A DNA stretch of 64,000 nucleotides from Chryseobacterium gotjawalense (GCF_030012525.1 NZ_CP124855.1:992001-1056000), one strand, 5' to 3'. Shown: positions 42,240 through 51,600, numbered from the stretch's first letter. Numbers and translations: made by a program. The notes: generated by a model not told the origin, from the sequence alone.

Positions 42240-43262
42240 TTAAATTTCTGATAATACGTTTAAAACTTTTAAATTCTCAGCAGGTTTGCCTACGCTCAAC
42301 CGAAGACAGTTTTTTAATTTAGGATGGCGAAGACTCGTATAAATATTAGCTTCCAGTAATTTTTGATATACCTTTTCGGCATTTTTAAATTCTACCAGAA
42401 AGAAATTAGCATCTGACGGATATATTTTAATAACCTCTTTATTTTCTTCCAAACCTTTCTTCAATTTTTCTTTCTCAGCCAAAATTGTTTGGATATTTTC
42501 TGCGTGCTGCTGTTCATTTTCCAATTGTTGCAAGGCAAGTCTCTGACTTTCTGAACTGATGTTATAAGGTGGCTTAAACCTATTTAAAAACGCCGCAATT
42601 TCGACTGATGAAATCCCAACTCCTATTCTTAATCCCGCCATTCCATAAGCTTTTGACAACGTTTTTAAAACAATTAAATTCGGATATTGAGTCAGTAAAC
42701 TGACTGTTGATTCCCGAGGCGAAAACTCAATATAAGCCTCGTCCACCACTACGATTCCATTAAAACTTTGAATAAAATATTCTAAATCATCAATCGAATT
42801 TCCCGTTGGATTATTGGGTGAACAAAGGAACAAAATTTTAGCCTTTGATTTCGAAATGGCATTTTCAAACTCCTTTTTATCCAACTGAAAGTCTGAATTC
42901 AATTGTAGTTTTTCAACTGCCACATTATTCATTTTTGCATAAATCTCGTACATCACGAAACTAGGATTGAAAACCATTACCGAATCTTTTCCCGGATCAC
43001 AAAATATTCTCATGATCAAATCGATCAGTTCATCACTTCCGTTTCCCAAAAATAAATTTTCGCTTTCAACCTTATTGATTTCGGCCAGTTTTTGTTTTAA
43101 CCGAACATTTTCAGCATCCGGATAGCGGTTGAAATCGCCGAAAGGATTTTCGTTGGCATCCAGTAAAATATACTGGTCTTTGTTTTCAATCGGTCGCGAA
43201 GTTGAATAGGATTTCATTCCCACCAAATGCGGTCTGATTGTTTTTTCTAAATTAAATTCCAT
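42240..43262 (-). CDS. hisC: Histidinol-phosphate aminotransferase
   Basis: A 340-residue PLP-dependent fold-type I aminotransferase. The Schiff-base Lys lies in LKTLSKAYGMAGLRIG; SPNNPTGN and VVDEAYIEFS are conserved cofactor-site segments. Early residues LDANENPFGDFNRYPD fit HisC. It converts imidazole acetol phosphate to histidinol phosphate with glutamate. Its start overlaps the hisD stop by 11 nt. Confidence 0.97.
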   Translation of the reverse strand: MEFNLEKTIRPHLVGMKSYSTSRPIENKDQYILLDANENPFGDFNRYPDAENVRLKQKLAEINKVESENLFLGNGSDELIDLIMRIFCDPGKDSVMVFNPSFVMYEIYAKMNNVAVEKLQLNSDFQLDKKEFENAISKSKAKILFLCSPNNPTGNSIDDLEYFIQSFNGIVVVDEAYIEFSPRESTVSLLTQYPNLIVLKTLSKAYGMAGLRIGVGISSVEIAAFLNRFKPPYNISSESQRLALQQLENEQQHAENIQTILAEKEKLKKGLEENKEVIKIYPSDANFFLVEFKNAEKVYQKLLEANIYTSLRHPKLKNCLRLSVGKPAENLKVLNVLSEI

Positions 43263-44547
43263 TTTCTAAAGATTTTAAGCGAAGTGAAACTGCATTTTTG
43301 TGAGCCATCAAACCTTCTGCGGCAGCCATGATTTCTATTGTTTTTCCAATATTCTGAATCCCGGTTTTTGATATTTCCTGGATGGTTATTTTCTTGACAA
43401 AACTGTCGAGCGAAACGCCGCTGTAATTCTTGGCAAAACCGTTCGTCGGCAAAGTGTGATTGGTTCCGCTGGCGTAATCTCCCGCTGATTCCGGCGTATA
43501 ATTTCCGAGGAAAACAGAACCTGCACTGGTGATTTTTGAAACAGAATCTCTGGGATTATCAACTGCTAAAATTAAATGTTCCGGAGCATAAAAGTTACTC
43601 ATTTCAATGGATTTATCAAGATTTTCCATTAAGATAAAAGAACTTTTTTCCAAGGCAGATTTTGCGATTTCGTTTCGCGGAAGATCGGATAACTGTTTTT
43701 TAATTTCCTTTAAAGTTTCATTAAAAACAGTTTCATCTGTCGCAATAAAAATCACCTGAGAATCGGTGCCGTGTTCGGCTTGTGACAATAGATCTGCCGC
43801 GCAAAATTCCGGATTTGCAGTTTGATCGGCAATCACCAGAACCTCACTTGGACCCGCCGGCAAATCGATTGCCACATTATATTCCATGGCCAATTGTTTC
43901 GCCTGCGTAACATACTGATTTCCTGGACCGAAAATTTTATCTGCTTTAGAAATACTTTCTGTTCCAAAAGTTAAAGCTGCGATCGCCTGGGCACCGCCAA
44001 CTCTAAATATTTTGGAAATTCCACACAGATTTGCCGTGTACAAAATCGCGGGATTGACCGAACCGTCGTTTTGCGGTGGCGTACACAAAATAATTTCTTT
44101 ACAACCCGCAATCTGAGCCGGAATGGCCAACATTAAAACGGTAGAAAAAAGCGGCGCCGTTCCGCCAGGAATGTACAACCCCACTTTTTCAATCCCTCTG
44201 GATTCGCGCCAACAGACGACGCCTTCTATGGTTTCAATTTCATCGGATTTCTCTTTCTGAGCAAAGTGAAATTGGTAAATATTCTCCTTTGCCTGAGAAA
44301 CCGCCTCTTTTAATTCCGGTGAAACCTGATTGATAGCCAATTCTATTTCCTCTTTCGCAACCAATAAATTATCGATGTTTACCCGATCGAATTTTTCCGA
44401 GAATTTTTTTAATGCTGAATCACCTTCATTTCTAACTTCAATGAAAATTTCCTGAACGGTATTTCTCAAATTAGTTTTTTCAAGAACCGGCCTCTGTAAA
44501 AGAGTTTCCCAGGTATTCTGCGCTGGATATTTAATAATATTTTTCAT
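43252..44547 (-). CDS. hisD: Histidinol dehydrogenase
   Basis: A 431-residue zinc enzyme catalysing the last two oxidations. It contains GLYIPGGTAPLFSTVLMLAIPA, IFGPGNQYVTQAKQLA and DLPAGPSEVLVIAD, SQAEHGTDSQ with zinc and catalytic residues, and the end block LGNYTPESAGDYASGTNHTLPT. All conserved positions are present. It follows hisG by 47 nt. Confidence 0.97.
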   Translation of the reverse strand: MKNIIKYPAQNTWETLLQRPVLEKTNLRNTVQEIFIEVRNEGDSALKKFSEKFDRVNIDNLLVAKEEIELAINQVSPELKEAVSQAKENIYQFHFAQKEKSDEIETIEGVVCWRESRGIEKVGLYIPGGTAPLFSTVLMLAIPAQIAGCKEIILCTPPQNDGSVNPAILYTANLCGISKIFRVGGAQAIAALTFGTESISKADKIFGPGNQYVTQAKQLAMEYNVAIDLPAGPSEVLVIADQTANPEFCAADLLSQAEHGTDSQVIFIATDETVFNETLKEIKKQLSDLPRNEIAKSALEKSSFILMENLDKSIEMSNFYAPEHLILAVDNPRDSVSKITSAGSVFLGNYTPESAGDYASGTNHTLPTNGFAKNYSGVSLDSFVKKITIQEISKTGIQNIGKTIEIMAAAEGLMAHKNAVSLRLKSLENGI

Positions 44548-44594
44548 ATCTAATCATCTAATGTCTAATATCTAATCGTCTCCTTTCTAATTTT

Positions 44595-45452
44595 TCACAA
44601 AACCATTTTTTCGATTGGGATGACCAGAATTCCTTCGGCTCCACATTTTTTTAATTCATCGATAATTTTCCAGAATTCATTTTCACGAACTACCGAGTGA
44701 ATACTGCTCCATCCAGATTCCGCCAGCGGCAAAACGGTTGGAGATTTCATTCCGGGTAAAATTTCAATAATTCTATCAATAGCATCGTTCGGGGCATTCA
44801 GCAAAATATATTTATTTTCCCGAGAATTGATAACTGCCTGAATTCGGAACAGGAAAGATTCTAAAATAACGGAAATATCTTCGGGAAGATTTTGACTGGA
44901 AATCAAAACGGCTTCACTCTTTAAAACCTGCTCCACTTCTTTCAAACCATTGTGCAAAAGTGTACTTCCGGAACTCACCAAATCCGCTATCGTATCTGCT
45001 AAACCAATACTTGGCGCAATTTCCACACTTCCTGAAATCTCAACAATTTCTGCCTCAATATTATTTTTTTCGAAATAATTTTTAACAATGTTTGGATAAG
45101 AAGTCGCGATTTTCTTCTGGTTGAAAAAGCTGAGATCAGAATAGTCCTGCTCTTTTGGAATAGCCAATGACAACCGGCAGTTGGCAAAACCCAGCTTTCT
45201 CACTACCTCTACATTTTTGCCTTGTTCTAGCACTTCATTTTCTCCAATGATCCCGATATCGACGATGCCCTGTTCTACATATTTTGGAATATCATCATCG
45301 CGGAGGAAAAGAATTTCCAGCGGAAAATTAGTAGCTGAGTTTTTGAGTTTGCTTTTAAAATCCGGGATTTTAATACCGCATTCTTTTAATAGTTCAAGAG
45401 ATTTTTCGCTTAACCGTCCGGTTTTCTGGATGGCGATCTTTAATTTGTTCAT
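44595..45452 (-). CDS. hisG: ATP phosphoribosyltransferase (long form)
   Basis: A 285-residue first enzyme of the pathway. The N-terminus LKIAIQKTGRLSEKSLELLKECGI and the PRPP-binding segment ADTIADLVSSGSTLLHNGLKEVE match the long-form HisG with a C-terminal regulatory domain (about 215-285) for histidine feedback. No HisZ gene is present, as expected for the long form. It is the first structural gene after the attenuator. Confidence 0.97.
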   Translation of the reverse strand: MNKLKIAIQKTGRLSEKSLELLKECGIKIPDFKSKLKNSATNFPLEILFLRDDDIPKYVEQGIVDIGIIGENEVLEQGKNVEVVRKLGFANCRLSLAIPKEQDYSDLSFFNQKKIATSYPNIVKNYFEKNNIEAEIVEISGSVEIAPSIGLADTIADLVSSGSTLLHNGLKEVEQVLKSEAVLISSQNLPEDISVILESFLFRIQAVINSRENKYILLNAPNDAIDRIIEILPGMKSPTVLPLAESGWSSIHSVVRENEFWKIIDELKKCGAEGILVIPIEKMVL

Positions 45453-45496
45453 CTTCAGTTTTGGGATTGGGTCTGAACAAATGTCTTAATTTTTTA

Positions 45497-45528
45497 AACA
45501 AAAAAAACCGTCTTTGCTCAGACGGTTT
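45497..45528 (-). terminator. his operon attenuator terminator
   Basis: On the minus strand the arms are AAACCGTCT and AGACGGTTT, followed by a U-run. It lies between the leader peptide and hisG. AGACG just after the leader peptide's stop codon could instead pair with CGTCT of the left arm and open the terminator. Confidence 0.85.
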
Positions 45529-45572
45529 ATTATTATTTTAGCCACTTTGGACCACATTAAATCAACTCGTCT

Positions 45573-45617
45573 TTAGATGAGATGATAATGATGGAATAAA
45601 GCGGTTGTATTTTTCAT
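45573..45617 (-). CDS. Histidine-rich his operon leader peptide
   Basis: A 14-residue peptide, MKNTTALFHHYHLI, with three His in four positions (HHYH). It starts at ATG 45617, about 16 nt after the -7 box, and stops at 45573, some 45 nt before the terminator hairpin. This arrangement is a classic transcription attenuator: scarce His-tRNA would stall ribosomes at HHYH and favour an antiterminator. The operon context, the His codons and the correctly placed hairpin make this convincing, though no search or experiment was run. Confidence 0.85.
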   Translation of the reverse strand: MKNTTALFHHYHLI

Positions 45618-45632
45618 GTTATTTTAACTGTG

Positions 45633-45664
45633 CAAATATAGCTGATAAATTTCCGAATGTGCAA
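45633..45664 (-). promoter_or_regulatory. his operon promoter
   Basis: Reading the minus strand, TTG (45662-45664), a 21-nt spacer and TATATTTG (45633-45640). The expected start of transcription is about 10 nt before the leader peptide ATG. Confidence 0.65.
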
Positions 45665-45723
45665 GATATATTTTTTATAAAAACATAAACACCTGATAAA
45701 CAGATACTAAATTTGATAATAAT

Positions 45724-46152
45724 TTATTTCTTCAACTTATTATAGAAATTTTGAAGGGTTTTTAATTCGACTTCATTTTCCACCAATTTCTTCTTTAACT
45801 TATCGATATCAACATGGAGTTCCGATATTTTTTCTTTAAACTTTTCCTTTTCTGCATCTGATTTAGCCCGCATTAATTTCTCATTCGCGTCTGTTTTCTT
45901 TTGCAGCAATAATTTCAACCTGGTTTCATATTTTGCTTTTTTACTGAAGTTCAGTTCGAACTGTTCGTCCACCTGTTTTATTTTTTCTTTAGTACTCTTG
46001 TCCGCACTGCTCTGCATTTCGTTCAGAGCGTTGTTATAAGCGGCATTGGAAACCAGTTCTTTGGTTTGCGTTTGTTCGAATCTTTGTTTCTCATCCTGCG
46101 AATACAGGAACGTGGACACTATAAAAAAAGCAAATAGTAAAATATTTTTCAT
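45724..46152 (-). CDS. Secreted coiled-coil protein of unknown function
   Basis: A 142-residue protein with a signal peptide (MKNILLFAFFIVSTFLYSQ, cleavage near 19) and then a highly charged helical body. Heptad-like spacing of Leu and Lys/Glu runs through KQVDEQFELNFSKKAKYETRLKLLLQKKTDANEKL and KEKISELHVDIDKLKKKLVENEVELKTL. It is likely a periplasmic coiled coil. I do not recognise a named family. It lies between the glycosyltransferase gene and the his leader, 53 bp downstream of the former. Confidence 0.72.
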   Translation of the reverse strand: MKNILLFAFFIVSTFLYSQDEKQRFEQTQTKELVSNAAYNNALNEMQSSADKSTKEKIKQVDEQFELNFSKKAKYETRLKLLLQKKTDANEKLMRAKSDAEKEKFKEKISELHVDIDKLKKKLVENEVELKTLQNFYNKLKK

Positions 46153-46205
46153 CCTGTTTTGTTGATTGTAAAATAATTTCTGTTTTGAATATTTCTTTTG
46201 GTTAC

Positions 46206-47303
46206 CTAAAGAATCTGCCGGTAAACACTCATCAAATCCTGCGCGATATTTTCATCATTAAATTTTTGAACGAATACCAAACTTTTTTCTGCCCGACGTT
46301 TTCTTTCGGATTCGTTACTCCAGAGAAACAGAATTTTTGCTTTGATATCTTCAACATTATGAGGGTTAATATAAACTGAATCTTTTCCTCCAGCTTCCGG
46401 AAGACAACTTACATTACTTGTAATAACCGGTGTTTCAGAGAAAAGAGCTTCGATCACAGGAATCCCGAAACCTTCAAAAAAACTGGGATAAACGAAAATA
46501 TCTGCGAGTTTAAAAATTGCCGCAAGCTCATCCATTGAAACATTTTCCAGAAAGATAATCTGGCTCTTCAATTGATGCTTGAGGATATACTTTTCTATTT
46601 TCTTAAAGTACTTCGTTTTCTTACCGACGACGACCAAAGGAATTTTTGTTCCGTTAACCGCTTTCACCACATTTAGTAAATTTTTACGTTCTTCGATGGT
46701 TCCAACATTCAGGATGAATCTTTCCGGTAAAAGATATTTTTCCTTAACTGAAATTAAAAATTCTTCACTTTGATTTTCCTTGAAAGCGTGATGACAACCT
46801 TGGTAAACAACTCGGATTTTTTCTTCCGGAACTTTTAAGAATTTAATAATATCTCTTTTCGTCTGTTCAGAAATGGCAATAATAACATCCGCCTGAACGG
46901 AGGCTCTTTTAAATTTCCAGAAATGAATCATCCGGTCGAAAAAAGAATAATACTGCGGATATCTCATGAAAATCAAATCATGAATGGTGACGATTTTTTT
47001 AATCGGTTGATCCGTCCATTTTAAAGGCAGTTCACCGGAAAGGCCGTGGAAAATACCGGCGTTTGTTTTTTGCGCGTCTATTCCCATTTTAAATTGCCGC
47101 GACATCGTTCCTTTAGAAGTTTCGACAAAAAAAACACTGGGTAAATTTAAAATATCCTTTCCTTTCTCAGACTGATTTTCATTGAAAAGAATATAGTCAT
47201 TTTCAGGAAAAGAGGTCGCCAAAATCCTTACCAAATCGCGGGAATAGTTTCCTAAACCCGAACTGTTATTAAAGAAACGTTTCGCATCAAAAGCAATTTT
47301 CAT
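46206..47303 (-). CDS. Glycosyltransferase family 4-type (GT-B fold)
   Basis: A 365-residue cytoplasmic glycosyltransferase, reading from the ATG at 47303 (MKIAFDAKRFFNNSSGLGNYSRDL). The start overlaps the stop of the upstream deacetylase gene as ATGA, and the 21 residues before it are out of family. GSSGLG..-like SSGLGNYSR is the N-terminal donor loop. The C-domain has NVGTIEERKNLLNVVKA and YPSFFEGFGIPVIEALFSETPVITSNVSCLPEAGG, whose E-x7-E motif binds the nucleotide sugar. The acceptor is unknown. Confidence 0.9.
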   Translation of the reverse strand: MKIAFDAKRFFNNSSGLGNYSRDLVRILATSFPENDYILFNENQSEKGKDILNLPSVFFVETSKGTMSRQFKMGIDAQKTNAGIFHGLSGELPLKWTDQPIKKIVTIHDLIFMRYPQYYSFFDRMIHFWKFKRASVQADVIIAISEQTKRDIIKFLKVPEEKIRVVYQGCHHAFKENQSEEFLISVKEKYLLPERFILNVGTIEERKNLLNVVKAVNGTKIPLVVVGKKTKYFKKIEKYILKHQLKSQIIFLENVSMDELAAIFKLADIFVYPSFFEGFGIPVIEALFSETPVITSNVSCLPEAGGKDSVYINPHNVEDIKAKILFLWSNESERKRRAEKSLVFVQKFNDENIAQDLMSVYRQIL

Positions 47304-48076
47304 GATGAAATATTTTTTTGAAATTCCTGAAAAGTTCCGAACTGACAGCCGGAATTTTTTAGCCAAAATAGAAACTGATCAAACCTTTCGATCATTTCTT
47401 TTCCTGAATTTTTGGTTGTAAATCCGGGAAGTTTAAATTTCCCGTCTTTAATTTCTGCAAACTCCCAAGGATGAAAATAAATATTCAGATAGTTGTCTTT
47501 TTTCAGAACATCTTTCGCCAGTTTTTTATAGAAATTTAAAGGGAAATTATGGAAACTCAGCCAAAATAACGGAATCCTGAAATTCGGAGAAACAGAAGCC
47601 GGAATCTGTAGAACGTCGCCTTCTTTAAAATAGGTTCGCGATACTTTTAAATTATTGTATCTTCCGGGAAGAAAGGTTGGGTTGACCGATGAATTGTAGG
47701 AATAACCGGCTTTTTCAACTTCTTTTTCATCCACTTTCATCATTCTCGGCATTCGAAGTCCGGTAATTTCGGTATTAAAAAGTTCCATTAATCTTTCACG
47801 GGATTTTTTCAGATCTTCAATTTCAAATTTTGAATGAAACCAAGTATGAGAAGCCAATTCGTGACCTTCTTCTAAAAGCTGGACAATTAAATCTTTATTA
47901 TTTTCCGCAAAAACAACCGTTGAAAAAAAAGTAGCTTTCGCGTTGTATTTTTTCAGAAGTTCCAATATATTCTGTAGTCCTTTTCTCGAAATTGAAAGCT
48001 GCTCCTCAAAGGAAATATCGCCTTTGTATTCGAAAGGCATATCAAATTCTTCAATATCAAAACTGAGTAAAACCAT
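47300..48076 (-). CDS. Polysaccharide deacetylase family protein
   Basis: A 258-residue protein of the carbohydrate esterase 4 fold. The NodB-like core is VLLSFDIEEFDMP (Asp-Asp/Glu of motif 1), EEGHELASHTWFHSKF (motif 2, His ligands) and GLRMPRMMKVDEKEVEKAGYSYNSSV (motif 3). It would remove N- or O-acetyl groups from sugars, presumably on the glycan built by the neighbouring transferases. It has no signal peptide and so acts on a cytoplasmic, lipid-linked intermediate. It is packed between two glycosyltransferases. Confidence 0.87.
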   Translation of the reverse strand: MVLLSFDIEEFDMPFEYKGDISFEEQLSISRKGLQNILELLKKYNAKATFFSTVVFAENNKDLIVQLLEEGHELASHTWFHSKFEIEDLKKSRERLMELFNTEITGLRMPRMMKVDEKEVEKAGYSYNSSVNPTFLPGRYNNLKVSRTYFKEGDVLQIPASVSPNFRIPLFWLSFHNFPLNFYKKLAKDVLKKDNYLNIYFHPWEFAEIKDGKFKLPGFTTKNSGKEMIERFDQFLFWLKNSGCQFGTFQEFQKNISS

Positions 48077-48078
48077 TG

Positions 48079-49008
48079 TTAAAAATTTTTGGAACGGATG
48101 ATATAATTCGGTCTTTCTTTTACCTGTTTGAAAATTTTGCCCAGATAAATGCCGATGATTCCCATAATGATTAACTGTAAACCGCCAAAAAAAACAACGG
48201 TCATAATTAAGGAAGCCCAGCCGGAAATTTCAGTTTTCGTAATAAAAGAATGAACCACATAAATTCCGTATCCGAAAATAGAAAAAACTGAGAAAATGAA
48301 TCCAAGATACGCCGCCAAATACAATGGTTTAACACTGAACGCTGTAATTCCTGTAAAGGCAAACTTCATCATTTTTTTAAGATCATAACTGCTTTCACCA
48401 AACGCCCGTTCACCTGCGGTAAAACGAATTCCGGCTCGCCTGAAACCCATCCAGTTCGATAATCCCCGGAGAAAAATATCCGCTTCATTCATATTCCGCA
48501 CAACACCGACCACCGAGGCATCCATTAACCGAAAGTCGGAACCGCCACCTTCAGAAAGATTAACATCGGATATCGCGGATAAAAACTTATAATAGATCGT
48601 AGACGTTTTTCTTTTAAAAGCAGAAATTTGTTTAGGATAAGTTCGTATCGTGTAAATGATATCAAATCCTTCTTCCCATTTTTTTATCATGTCGGGAATG
48701 AGTTCAGGCGGATGTTGCAAATCGGCATCCATTGATATTACAGCGTTTCCGGTAGAGAGATCCATTCCGGCTTTTACGGCAGGCTGATGCCCGAAATTTC
48801 TGGAAAATTCAATGTATTTTACTTCTTCAAATTCACGGGATAAATCTTCAATTTTTGTTTGAGTCTGATCACGGCTTCCATCATTTACAAAGATGATTTC
48901 AAAACGGTAATTTTCGATTTTAGCGAAAACTTTTTTGATTCTCTGGTGAATCAAAGCAACATTCTCTTCTTCATTATGAGCGGGAATGACGATGGAAATC
49001 TTCTTCAC
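48079..49008 (-). CDS. Glycosyltransferase family 2 (DPM/GtrB-like) with two membrane helices
   Basis: A 309-residue enzyme with a GT-A domain: IVIPAHNEEENVALIHQRI, the DxD in SMDADLQHPPELIPDMIKKW and the GGGSDFRLMDASVV block. The C-terminus has two membrane helices (about 235-255 and 268-292). Relatives attach glucose, mannose or aminoarabinose to undecaprenyl phosphate. It probably makes a lipid-linked sugar used by the membrane transferase encoded next (49022). Confidence 0.9.
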   Translation of the reverse strand: MKKISIVIPAHNEEENVALIHQRIKKVFAKIENYRFEIIFVNDGSRDQTQTKIEDLSREFEEVKYIEFSRNFGHQPAVKAGMDLSTGNAVISMDADLQHPPELIPDMIKKWEEGFDIIYTIRTYPKQISAFKRKTSTIYYKFLSAISDVNLSEGGGSDFRLMDASVVGVVRNMNEADIFLRGLSNWMGFRRAGIRFTAGERAFGESSYDLKKMMKFAFTGITAFSVKPLYLAAYLGFIFSVFSIFGYGIYVVHSFITKTEISGWASLIMTVVFFGGLQLIIMGIIGIYLGKIFKQVKERPNYIIRSKNF

Positions 49009-49021
49009 GGCTGAAATTTAA

Positions 49022-50191
49022 TTAATCTAATTGATAATCTTTTTCGAAATCTTTGGTCAGCAATTCGTAAATAATCCGGAACCAAACGATGCAACAAGGT
49101 AATGCTTTTAAGGAATATTTCATAATATAATTATCCTTAATGAATTGGGGAAATAAATCCGAAAATGAAAAACAGGTTAAGATGATGACAAAGATTAATA
49201 AACCAATTATTAATGGTGATCTTTCTTTTTGCATGATGAACCAAATCATCACGCCCGAAACGGCGATAATAAAAGTCGGCGATTCTGAACTGGAACTGAA
49301 GAGAACAATGAACAAAAGGGTCGACGCTAAAATCATCAACTGAAACGAAAGATTTTTATATTGTTTTATCCGTAAATAAGGAAGAGCGAAAACGGCCATT
49401 CCGGGAAGGAGAAAAACCAGATTGGAAATATCGGCGTGTCCCGAAATCCGTCTCACAATTCCCATCAGAGAATAGTCCTGTCTGTTTCCTAAAACCTGAT
49501 TCGCTGCATTTTTCTCTGACAATGAATGAAACCAATCTGCATAAGACTGAAGCCCAAAATGCGGACTAGAAATCAACATTGGCAAGATCAGAAATAAAAT
49601 ACCGAATCCTAAAAAAGAAAAGATGAATTTCCATTTATTCTTAATAAATAAGAAAGAAGAAAGCCCGGCAATTCCGTAGAGTTTCACAAAAAATCCTATT
49701 AAAATGGAAATCGCTGACTGCGTTTCTTTCCGTTCATAAATATAAACCGCCGACAACATTAATAAACCGGTCAAAGCAATATTAAACTGAAGACTCACCG
49801 CCGCAGTAATGAATTCCTGCAAACATAACCAGGCAAAAAATGCTTTTTTCGGATTAGAGAACGGCAGCTTATGAATGGCAAAAACAAAAACGAAAGTATT
49901 GGCAATATTCCATAAGACAATTCCCAACCAATCGGGTAAAATGGCGAAAGGCGCAATTAATAGGCTGAATAAAATACCGTAATGATTGGAATCAAAATGC
50001 ACATCCGGATACAACAGATAGATGTTTTTCTGTGCCAAAGTATTGGTAAAAACATTTTTGAAAATCATGTAATTATTATACTTTTCCGGTCCGCCGCGGT
50101 ATTTCGCCATGGCCGATAAAGCAGAAACAAGAAAATAAATCCCAAAAATATATTTGGGATTTGATATGAATTTTAAGAATTTATCTTTCAA
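49022..50191 (-). CDS. Membrane glycosyltransferase, GT87/DUF2029-like
   Basis: A 389-residue polytopic protein with about ten hydrophobic segments. An early loop carries RGGPEKYNNYMIFKNVF, with the acidic and aromatic residues seen in GT-C enzymes, which use polyprenyl-phosphate sugars. The sequence YPDVHFDSNHYGILFSLLIAPFAILPDWLGIVLW fits the GT87 mannosyltransferase family seen in Bacteroidota. With the DPM-like gene beside it the two could form a donor-making and transfer pair. Substrate remains unknown. It begins 20 nt after dapD. Confidence 0.78.
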   Translation of the reverse strand: MKDKFLKFISNPKYIFGIYFLVSALSAMAKYRGGPEKYNNYMIFKNVFTNTLAQKNIYLLYPDVHFDSNHYGILFSLLIAPFAILPDWLGIVLWNIANTFVFVFAIHKLPFSNPKKAFFAWLCLQEFITAAVSLQFNIALTGLLMLSAVYIYERKETQSAISILIGFFVKLYGIAGLSSFLFIKNKWKFIFSFLGFGILFLILPMLISSPHFGLQSYADWFHSLSEKNAANQVLGNRQDYSLMGIVRRISGHADISNLVFLLPGMAVFALPYLRIKQYKNLSFQLMILASTLLFIVLFSSSSESPTFIIAVSGVMIWFIMQKERSPLIIGLLIFVIILTCFSFSDLFPQFIKDNYIMKYSLKALPCCIVWFRIIYELLTKDFEKDYQLD

Positions 50192-50211
50192 TTTTAAGCA
50201 GTGTATAAAAT

Positions 50212-51021
50212 TTAAACCGCAACATTATTTTCTCTTAAAGCATCGTTAAGAGAGGTTTTTTTGTCAGTCGATTCTTTTCTCTGACCAATAATCAAAGCAC
50301 ATGGAACCTGAAATTCCCCAGCAGGAAACTGTTTCGTATAACTTCCGGGAATCACTACCGAACGGGCAGGAACTCTTCCTTTAATTTCTACTGGCGTATC
50401 ACCGGTTACATCGATAATTTTTGTGGATGCCGTTAAAACAACATTTGCTCCCAAAACCGCTTCTCTTTCTACATGAACTCCTTCTACAACGATACATCTT
50501 GAACCAACGAAAACATTATCTTCGATAATTACCGGAGCGGCCTGCAAAGGTTCTAAAACCCCACCAATTCCTACTCCACCGCTTAAGTGAACGTCTTTTC
50601 CGATTTGCGCACAACTTCCAACCGTTGCCCAGGTATCGACCATGGTTCCTGAATCTACATAAGCTCCGATATTCACATAAGATGGCATCAAAATTACACC
50701 TGGCGCAATATAAGCACCTTCTCTTGCCACCGCGTGCGGAACTACACGAACGCCTTTTTCCGCATAGCCTCTTTTCAAAGGCATTTTGTCGTGAAATTCA
50801 AACGGACCTACTTCAATGGTTTCCATTTTTTGGATTGGGAAATACATGACCACAGCTTTCTTTACCCATTCGTTCACTTTCCAGCCATTGTCCGTAGGTT
50901 CGGCAACTCTGAGTTCTCCTAAATCTAATTGTCGGATTACTTCACGGATTGATGCTTTGCTGTCATCATTTTGTAACAGTTCCCGGTTGTCCCAAATATT
51001 TTCTATCGTTTGTTGTAACAT
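50212..51021 (-). CDS. dapD: Tetrahydrodipicolinate N-succinyltransferase DapD
   Basis: A 269-residue acyltransferase of the lysine/diaminopimelate pathway, which feeds peptidoglycan. The C-terminal two thirds is a left-handed beta-helix of hexapeptide repeats: IAPGVILMPSYVNIGAYVDSGTMVDTWATVGSCAQIGKDVHLSGGVGIGG. VIIEDNVFVGSRCIVVEGV is a conserved DapD block. It uses succinyl-CoA as donor. Its gene opens an operon-like run with the glycosyltransferase genes downstream, which is an odd pairing. Confidence 0.96.
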   Translation of the reverse strand: MLQQTIENIWDNRELLQNDDSKASIREVIRQLDLGELRVAEPTDNGWKVNEWVKKAVVMYFPIQKMETIEVGPFEFHDKMPLKRGYAEKGVRVVPHAVAREGAYIAPGVILMPSYVNIGAYVDSGTMVDTWATVGSCAQIGKDVHLSGGVGIGGVLEPLQAAPVIIEDNVFVGSRCIVVEGVHVEREAVLGANVVLTASTKIIDVTGDTPVEIKGRVPARSVVIPGSYTKQFPAGEFQVPCALIIGQRKESTDKKTSLNDALRENNVAV

Positions 51022-51060
51022 ATTTATTGTTGAATTTTTAATTTTTGAATAAGGGCAAAT

Positions 51061-51600
51061 TTACAAAACTCTTCTGGCGAAAAGGTAAGCATTGTTCCAG
51101 TATTTTTCGTTAAGTGAAGAAATAATAACTCCTTTCGAAGTGGAGGAATGAATGAACTTAACTTCGCCATCATTTCCAATATCGTGAACGATTCCGACAT
51201 GGTTAACTCTATTTCCGCCTGAGGTTGCAAAAAAGACTAAATCACCGGGTTTAGCTTCATTGATTTTAATAGAAATTCCCTGGTTTGACTGTTCTTCAGA
51301 TCTTCTGGGAAGTTTGTAACTGTTTTCATCAAAAACTTTGGTCACTAATCCCGAGCAATCGAAACCGGCGGAAGTATTCCCTGCATATTTATAGGGCGCG
51401 CCCAAATATTTCTGAGCATCTTTCAATAATTCATTAACAACATTTGAGTTTTTCCCCGAATAATTAGACTCCAATGTTTTCAAATTGTCTGCCTTTTTCA
51501 CCGTCTTTGTAGGGATTTCTCTTTTTACCACCACGTTCCTGGAAGAACCGCAGGAAATGATTACTAATGCGGAAAAAGTAAGCATCAAATATTTCTTCAT
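51061..51600 (-). CDS. NlpC/P60 family lipoprotein (cell-wall hydrolase)
   Basis: A 179-residue lipoprotein. The start at 51600 (MKKYLMLTFSALVIISCGSS) gives a lipobox at IISC. The NlpC/P60 domain (about 55-179) has the catalytic Cys in AGFDCSGLVTKVF and the His in RVNHVGIVHDIG. It cleaves gamma-D-Glu-meso-DAP bonds in peptidoglycan stems, working in the periplasm, anchored by lipid. It precedes dapD by about 40 nt, so a cell-wall theme is shared between the two. Confidence 0.92.
   Translation of the reverse strand: MKKYLMLTFSALVIISCGSSRNVVVKREIPTKTVKKADNLKTLESNYSGKNSNVVNELLKDAQKYLGAPYKYAGNTSAGFDCSGLVTKVFDENSYKLPRRSEEQSNQGISIKINEAKPGDLVFFATSGGNRVNHVGIVHDIGNDGEVKFIHSSTSKGVIISSLNEKYWNNAYLFARRVL

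Noticed and set aside
47304-47366. Extended N-terminus of the GT4 glycosyltransferase
   Set aside because: The preceding residues lie in the end of the deacetylase gene in another frame; the ATG at 47303 gives the family's N-terminus and an ATGA overlap.
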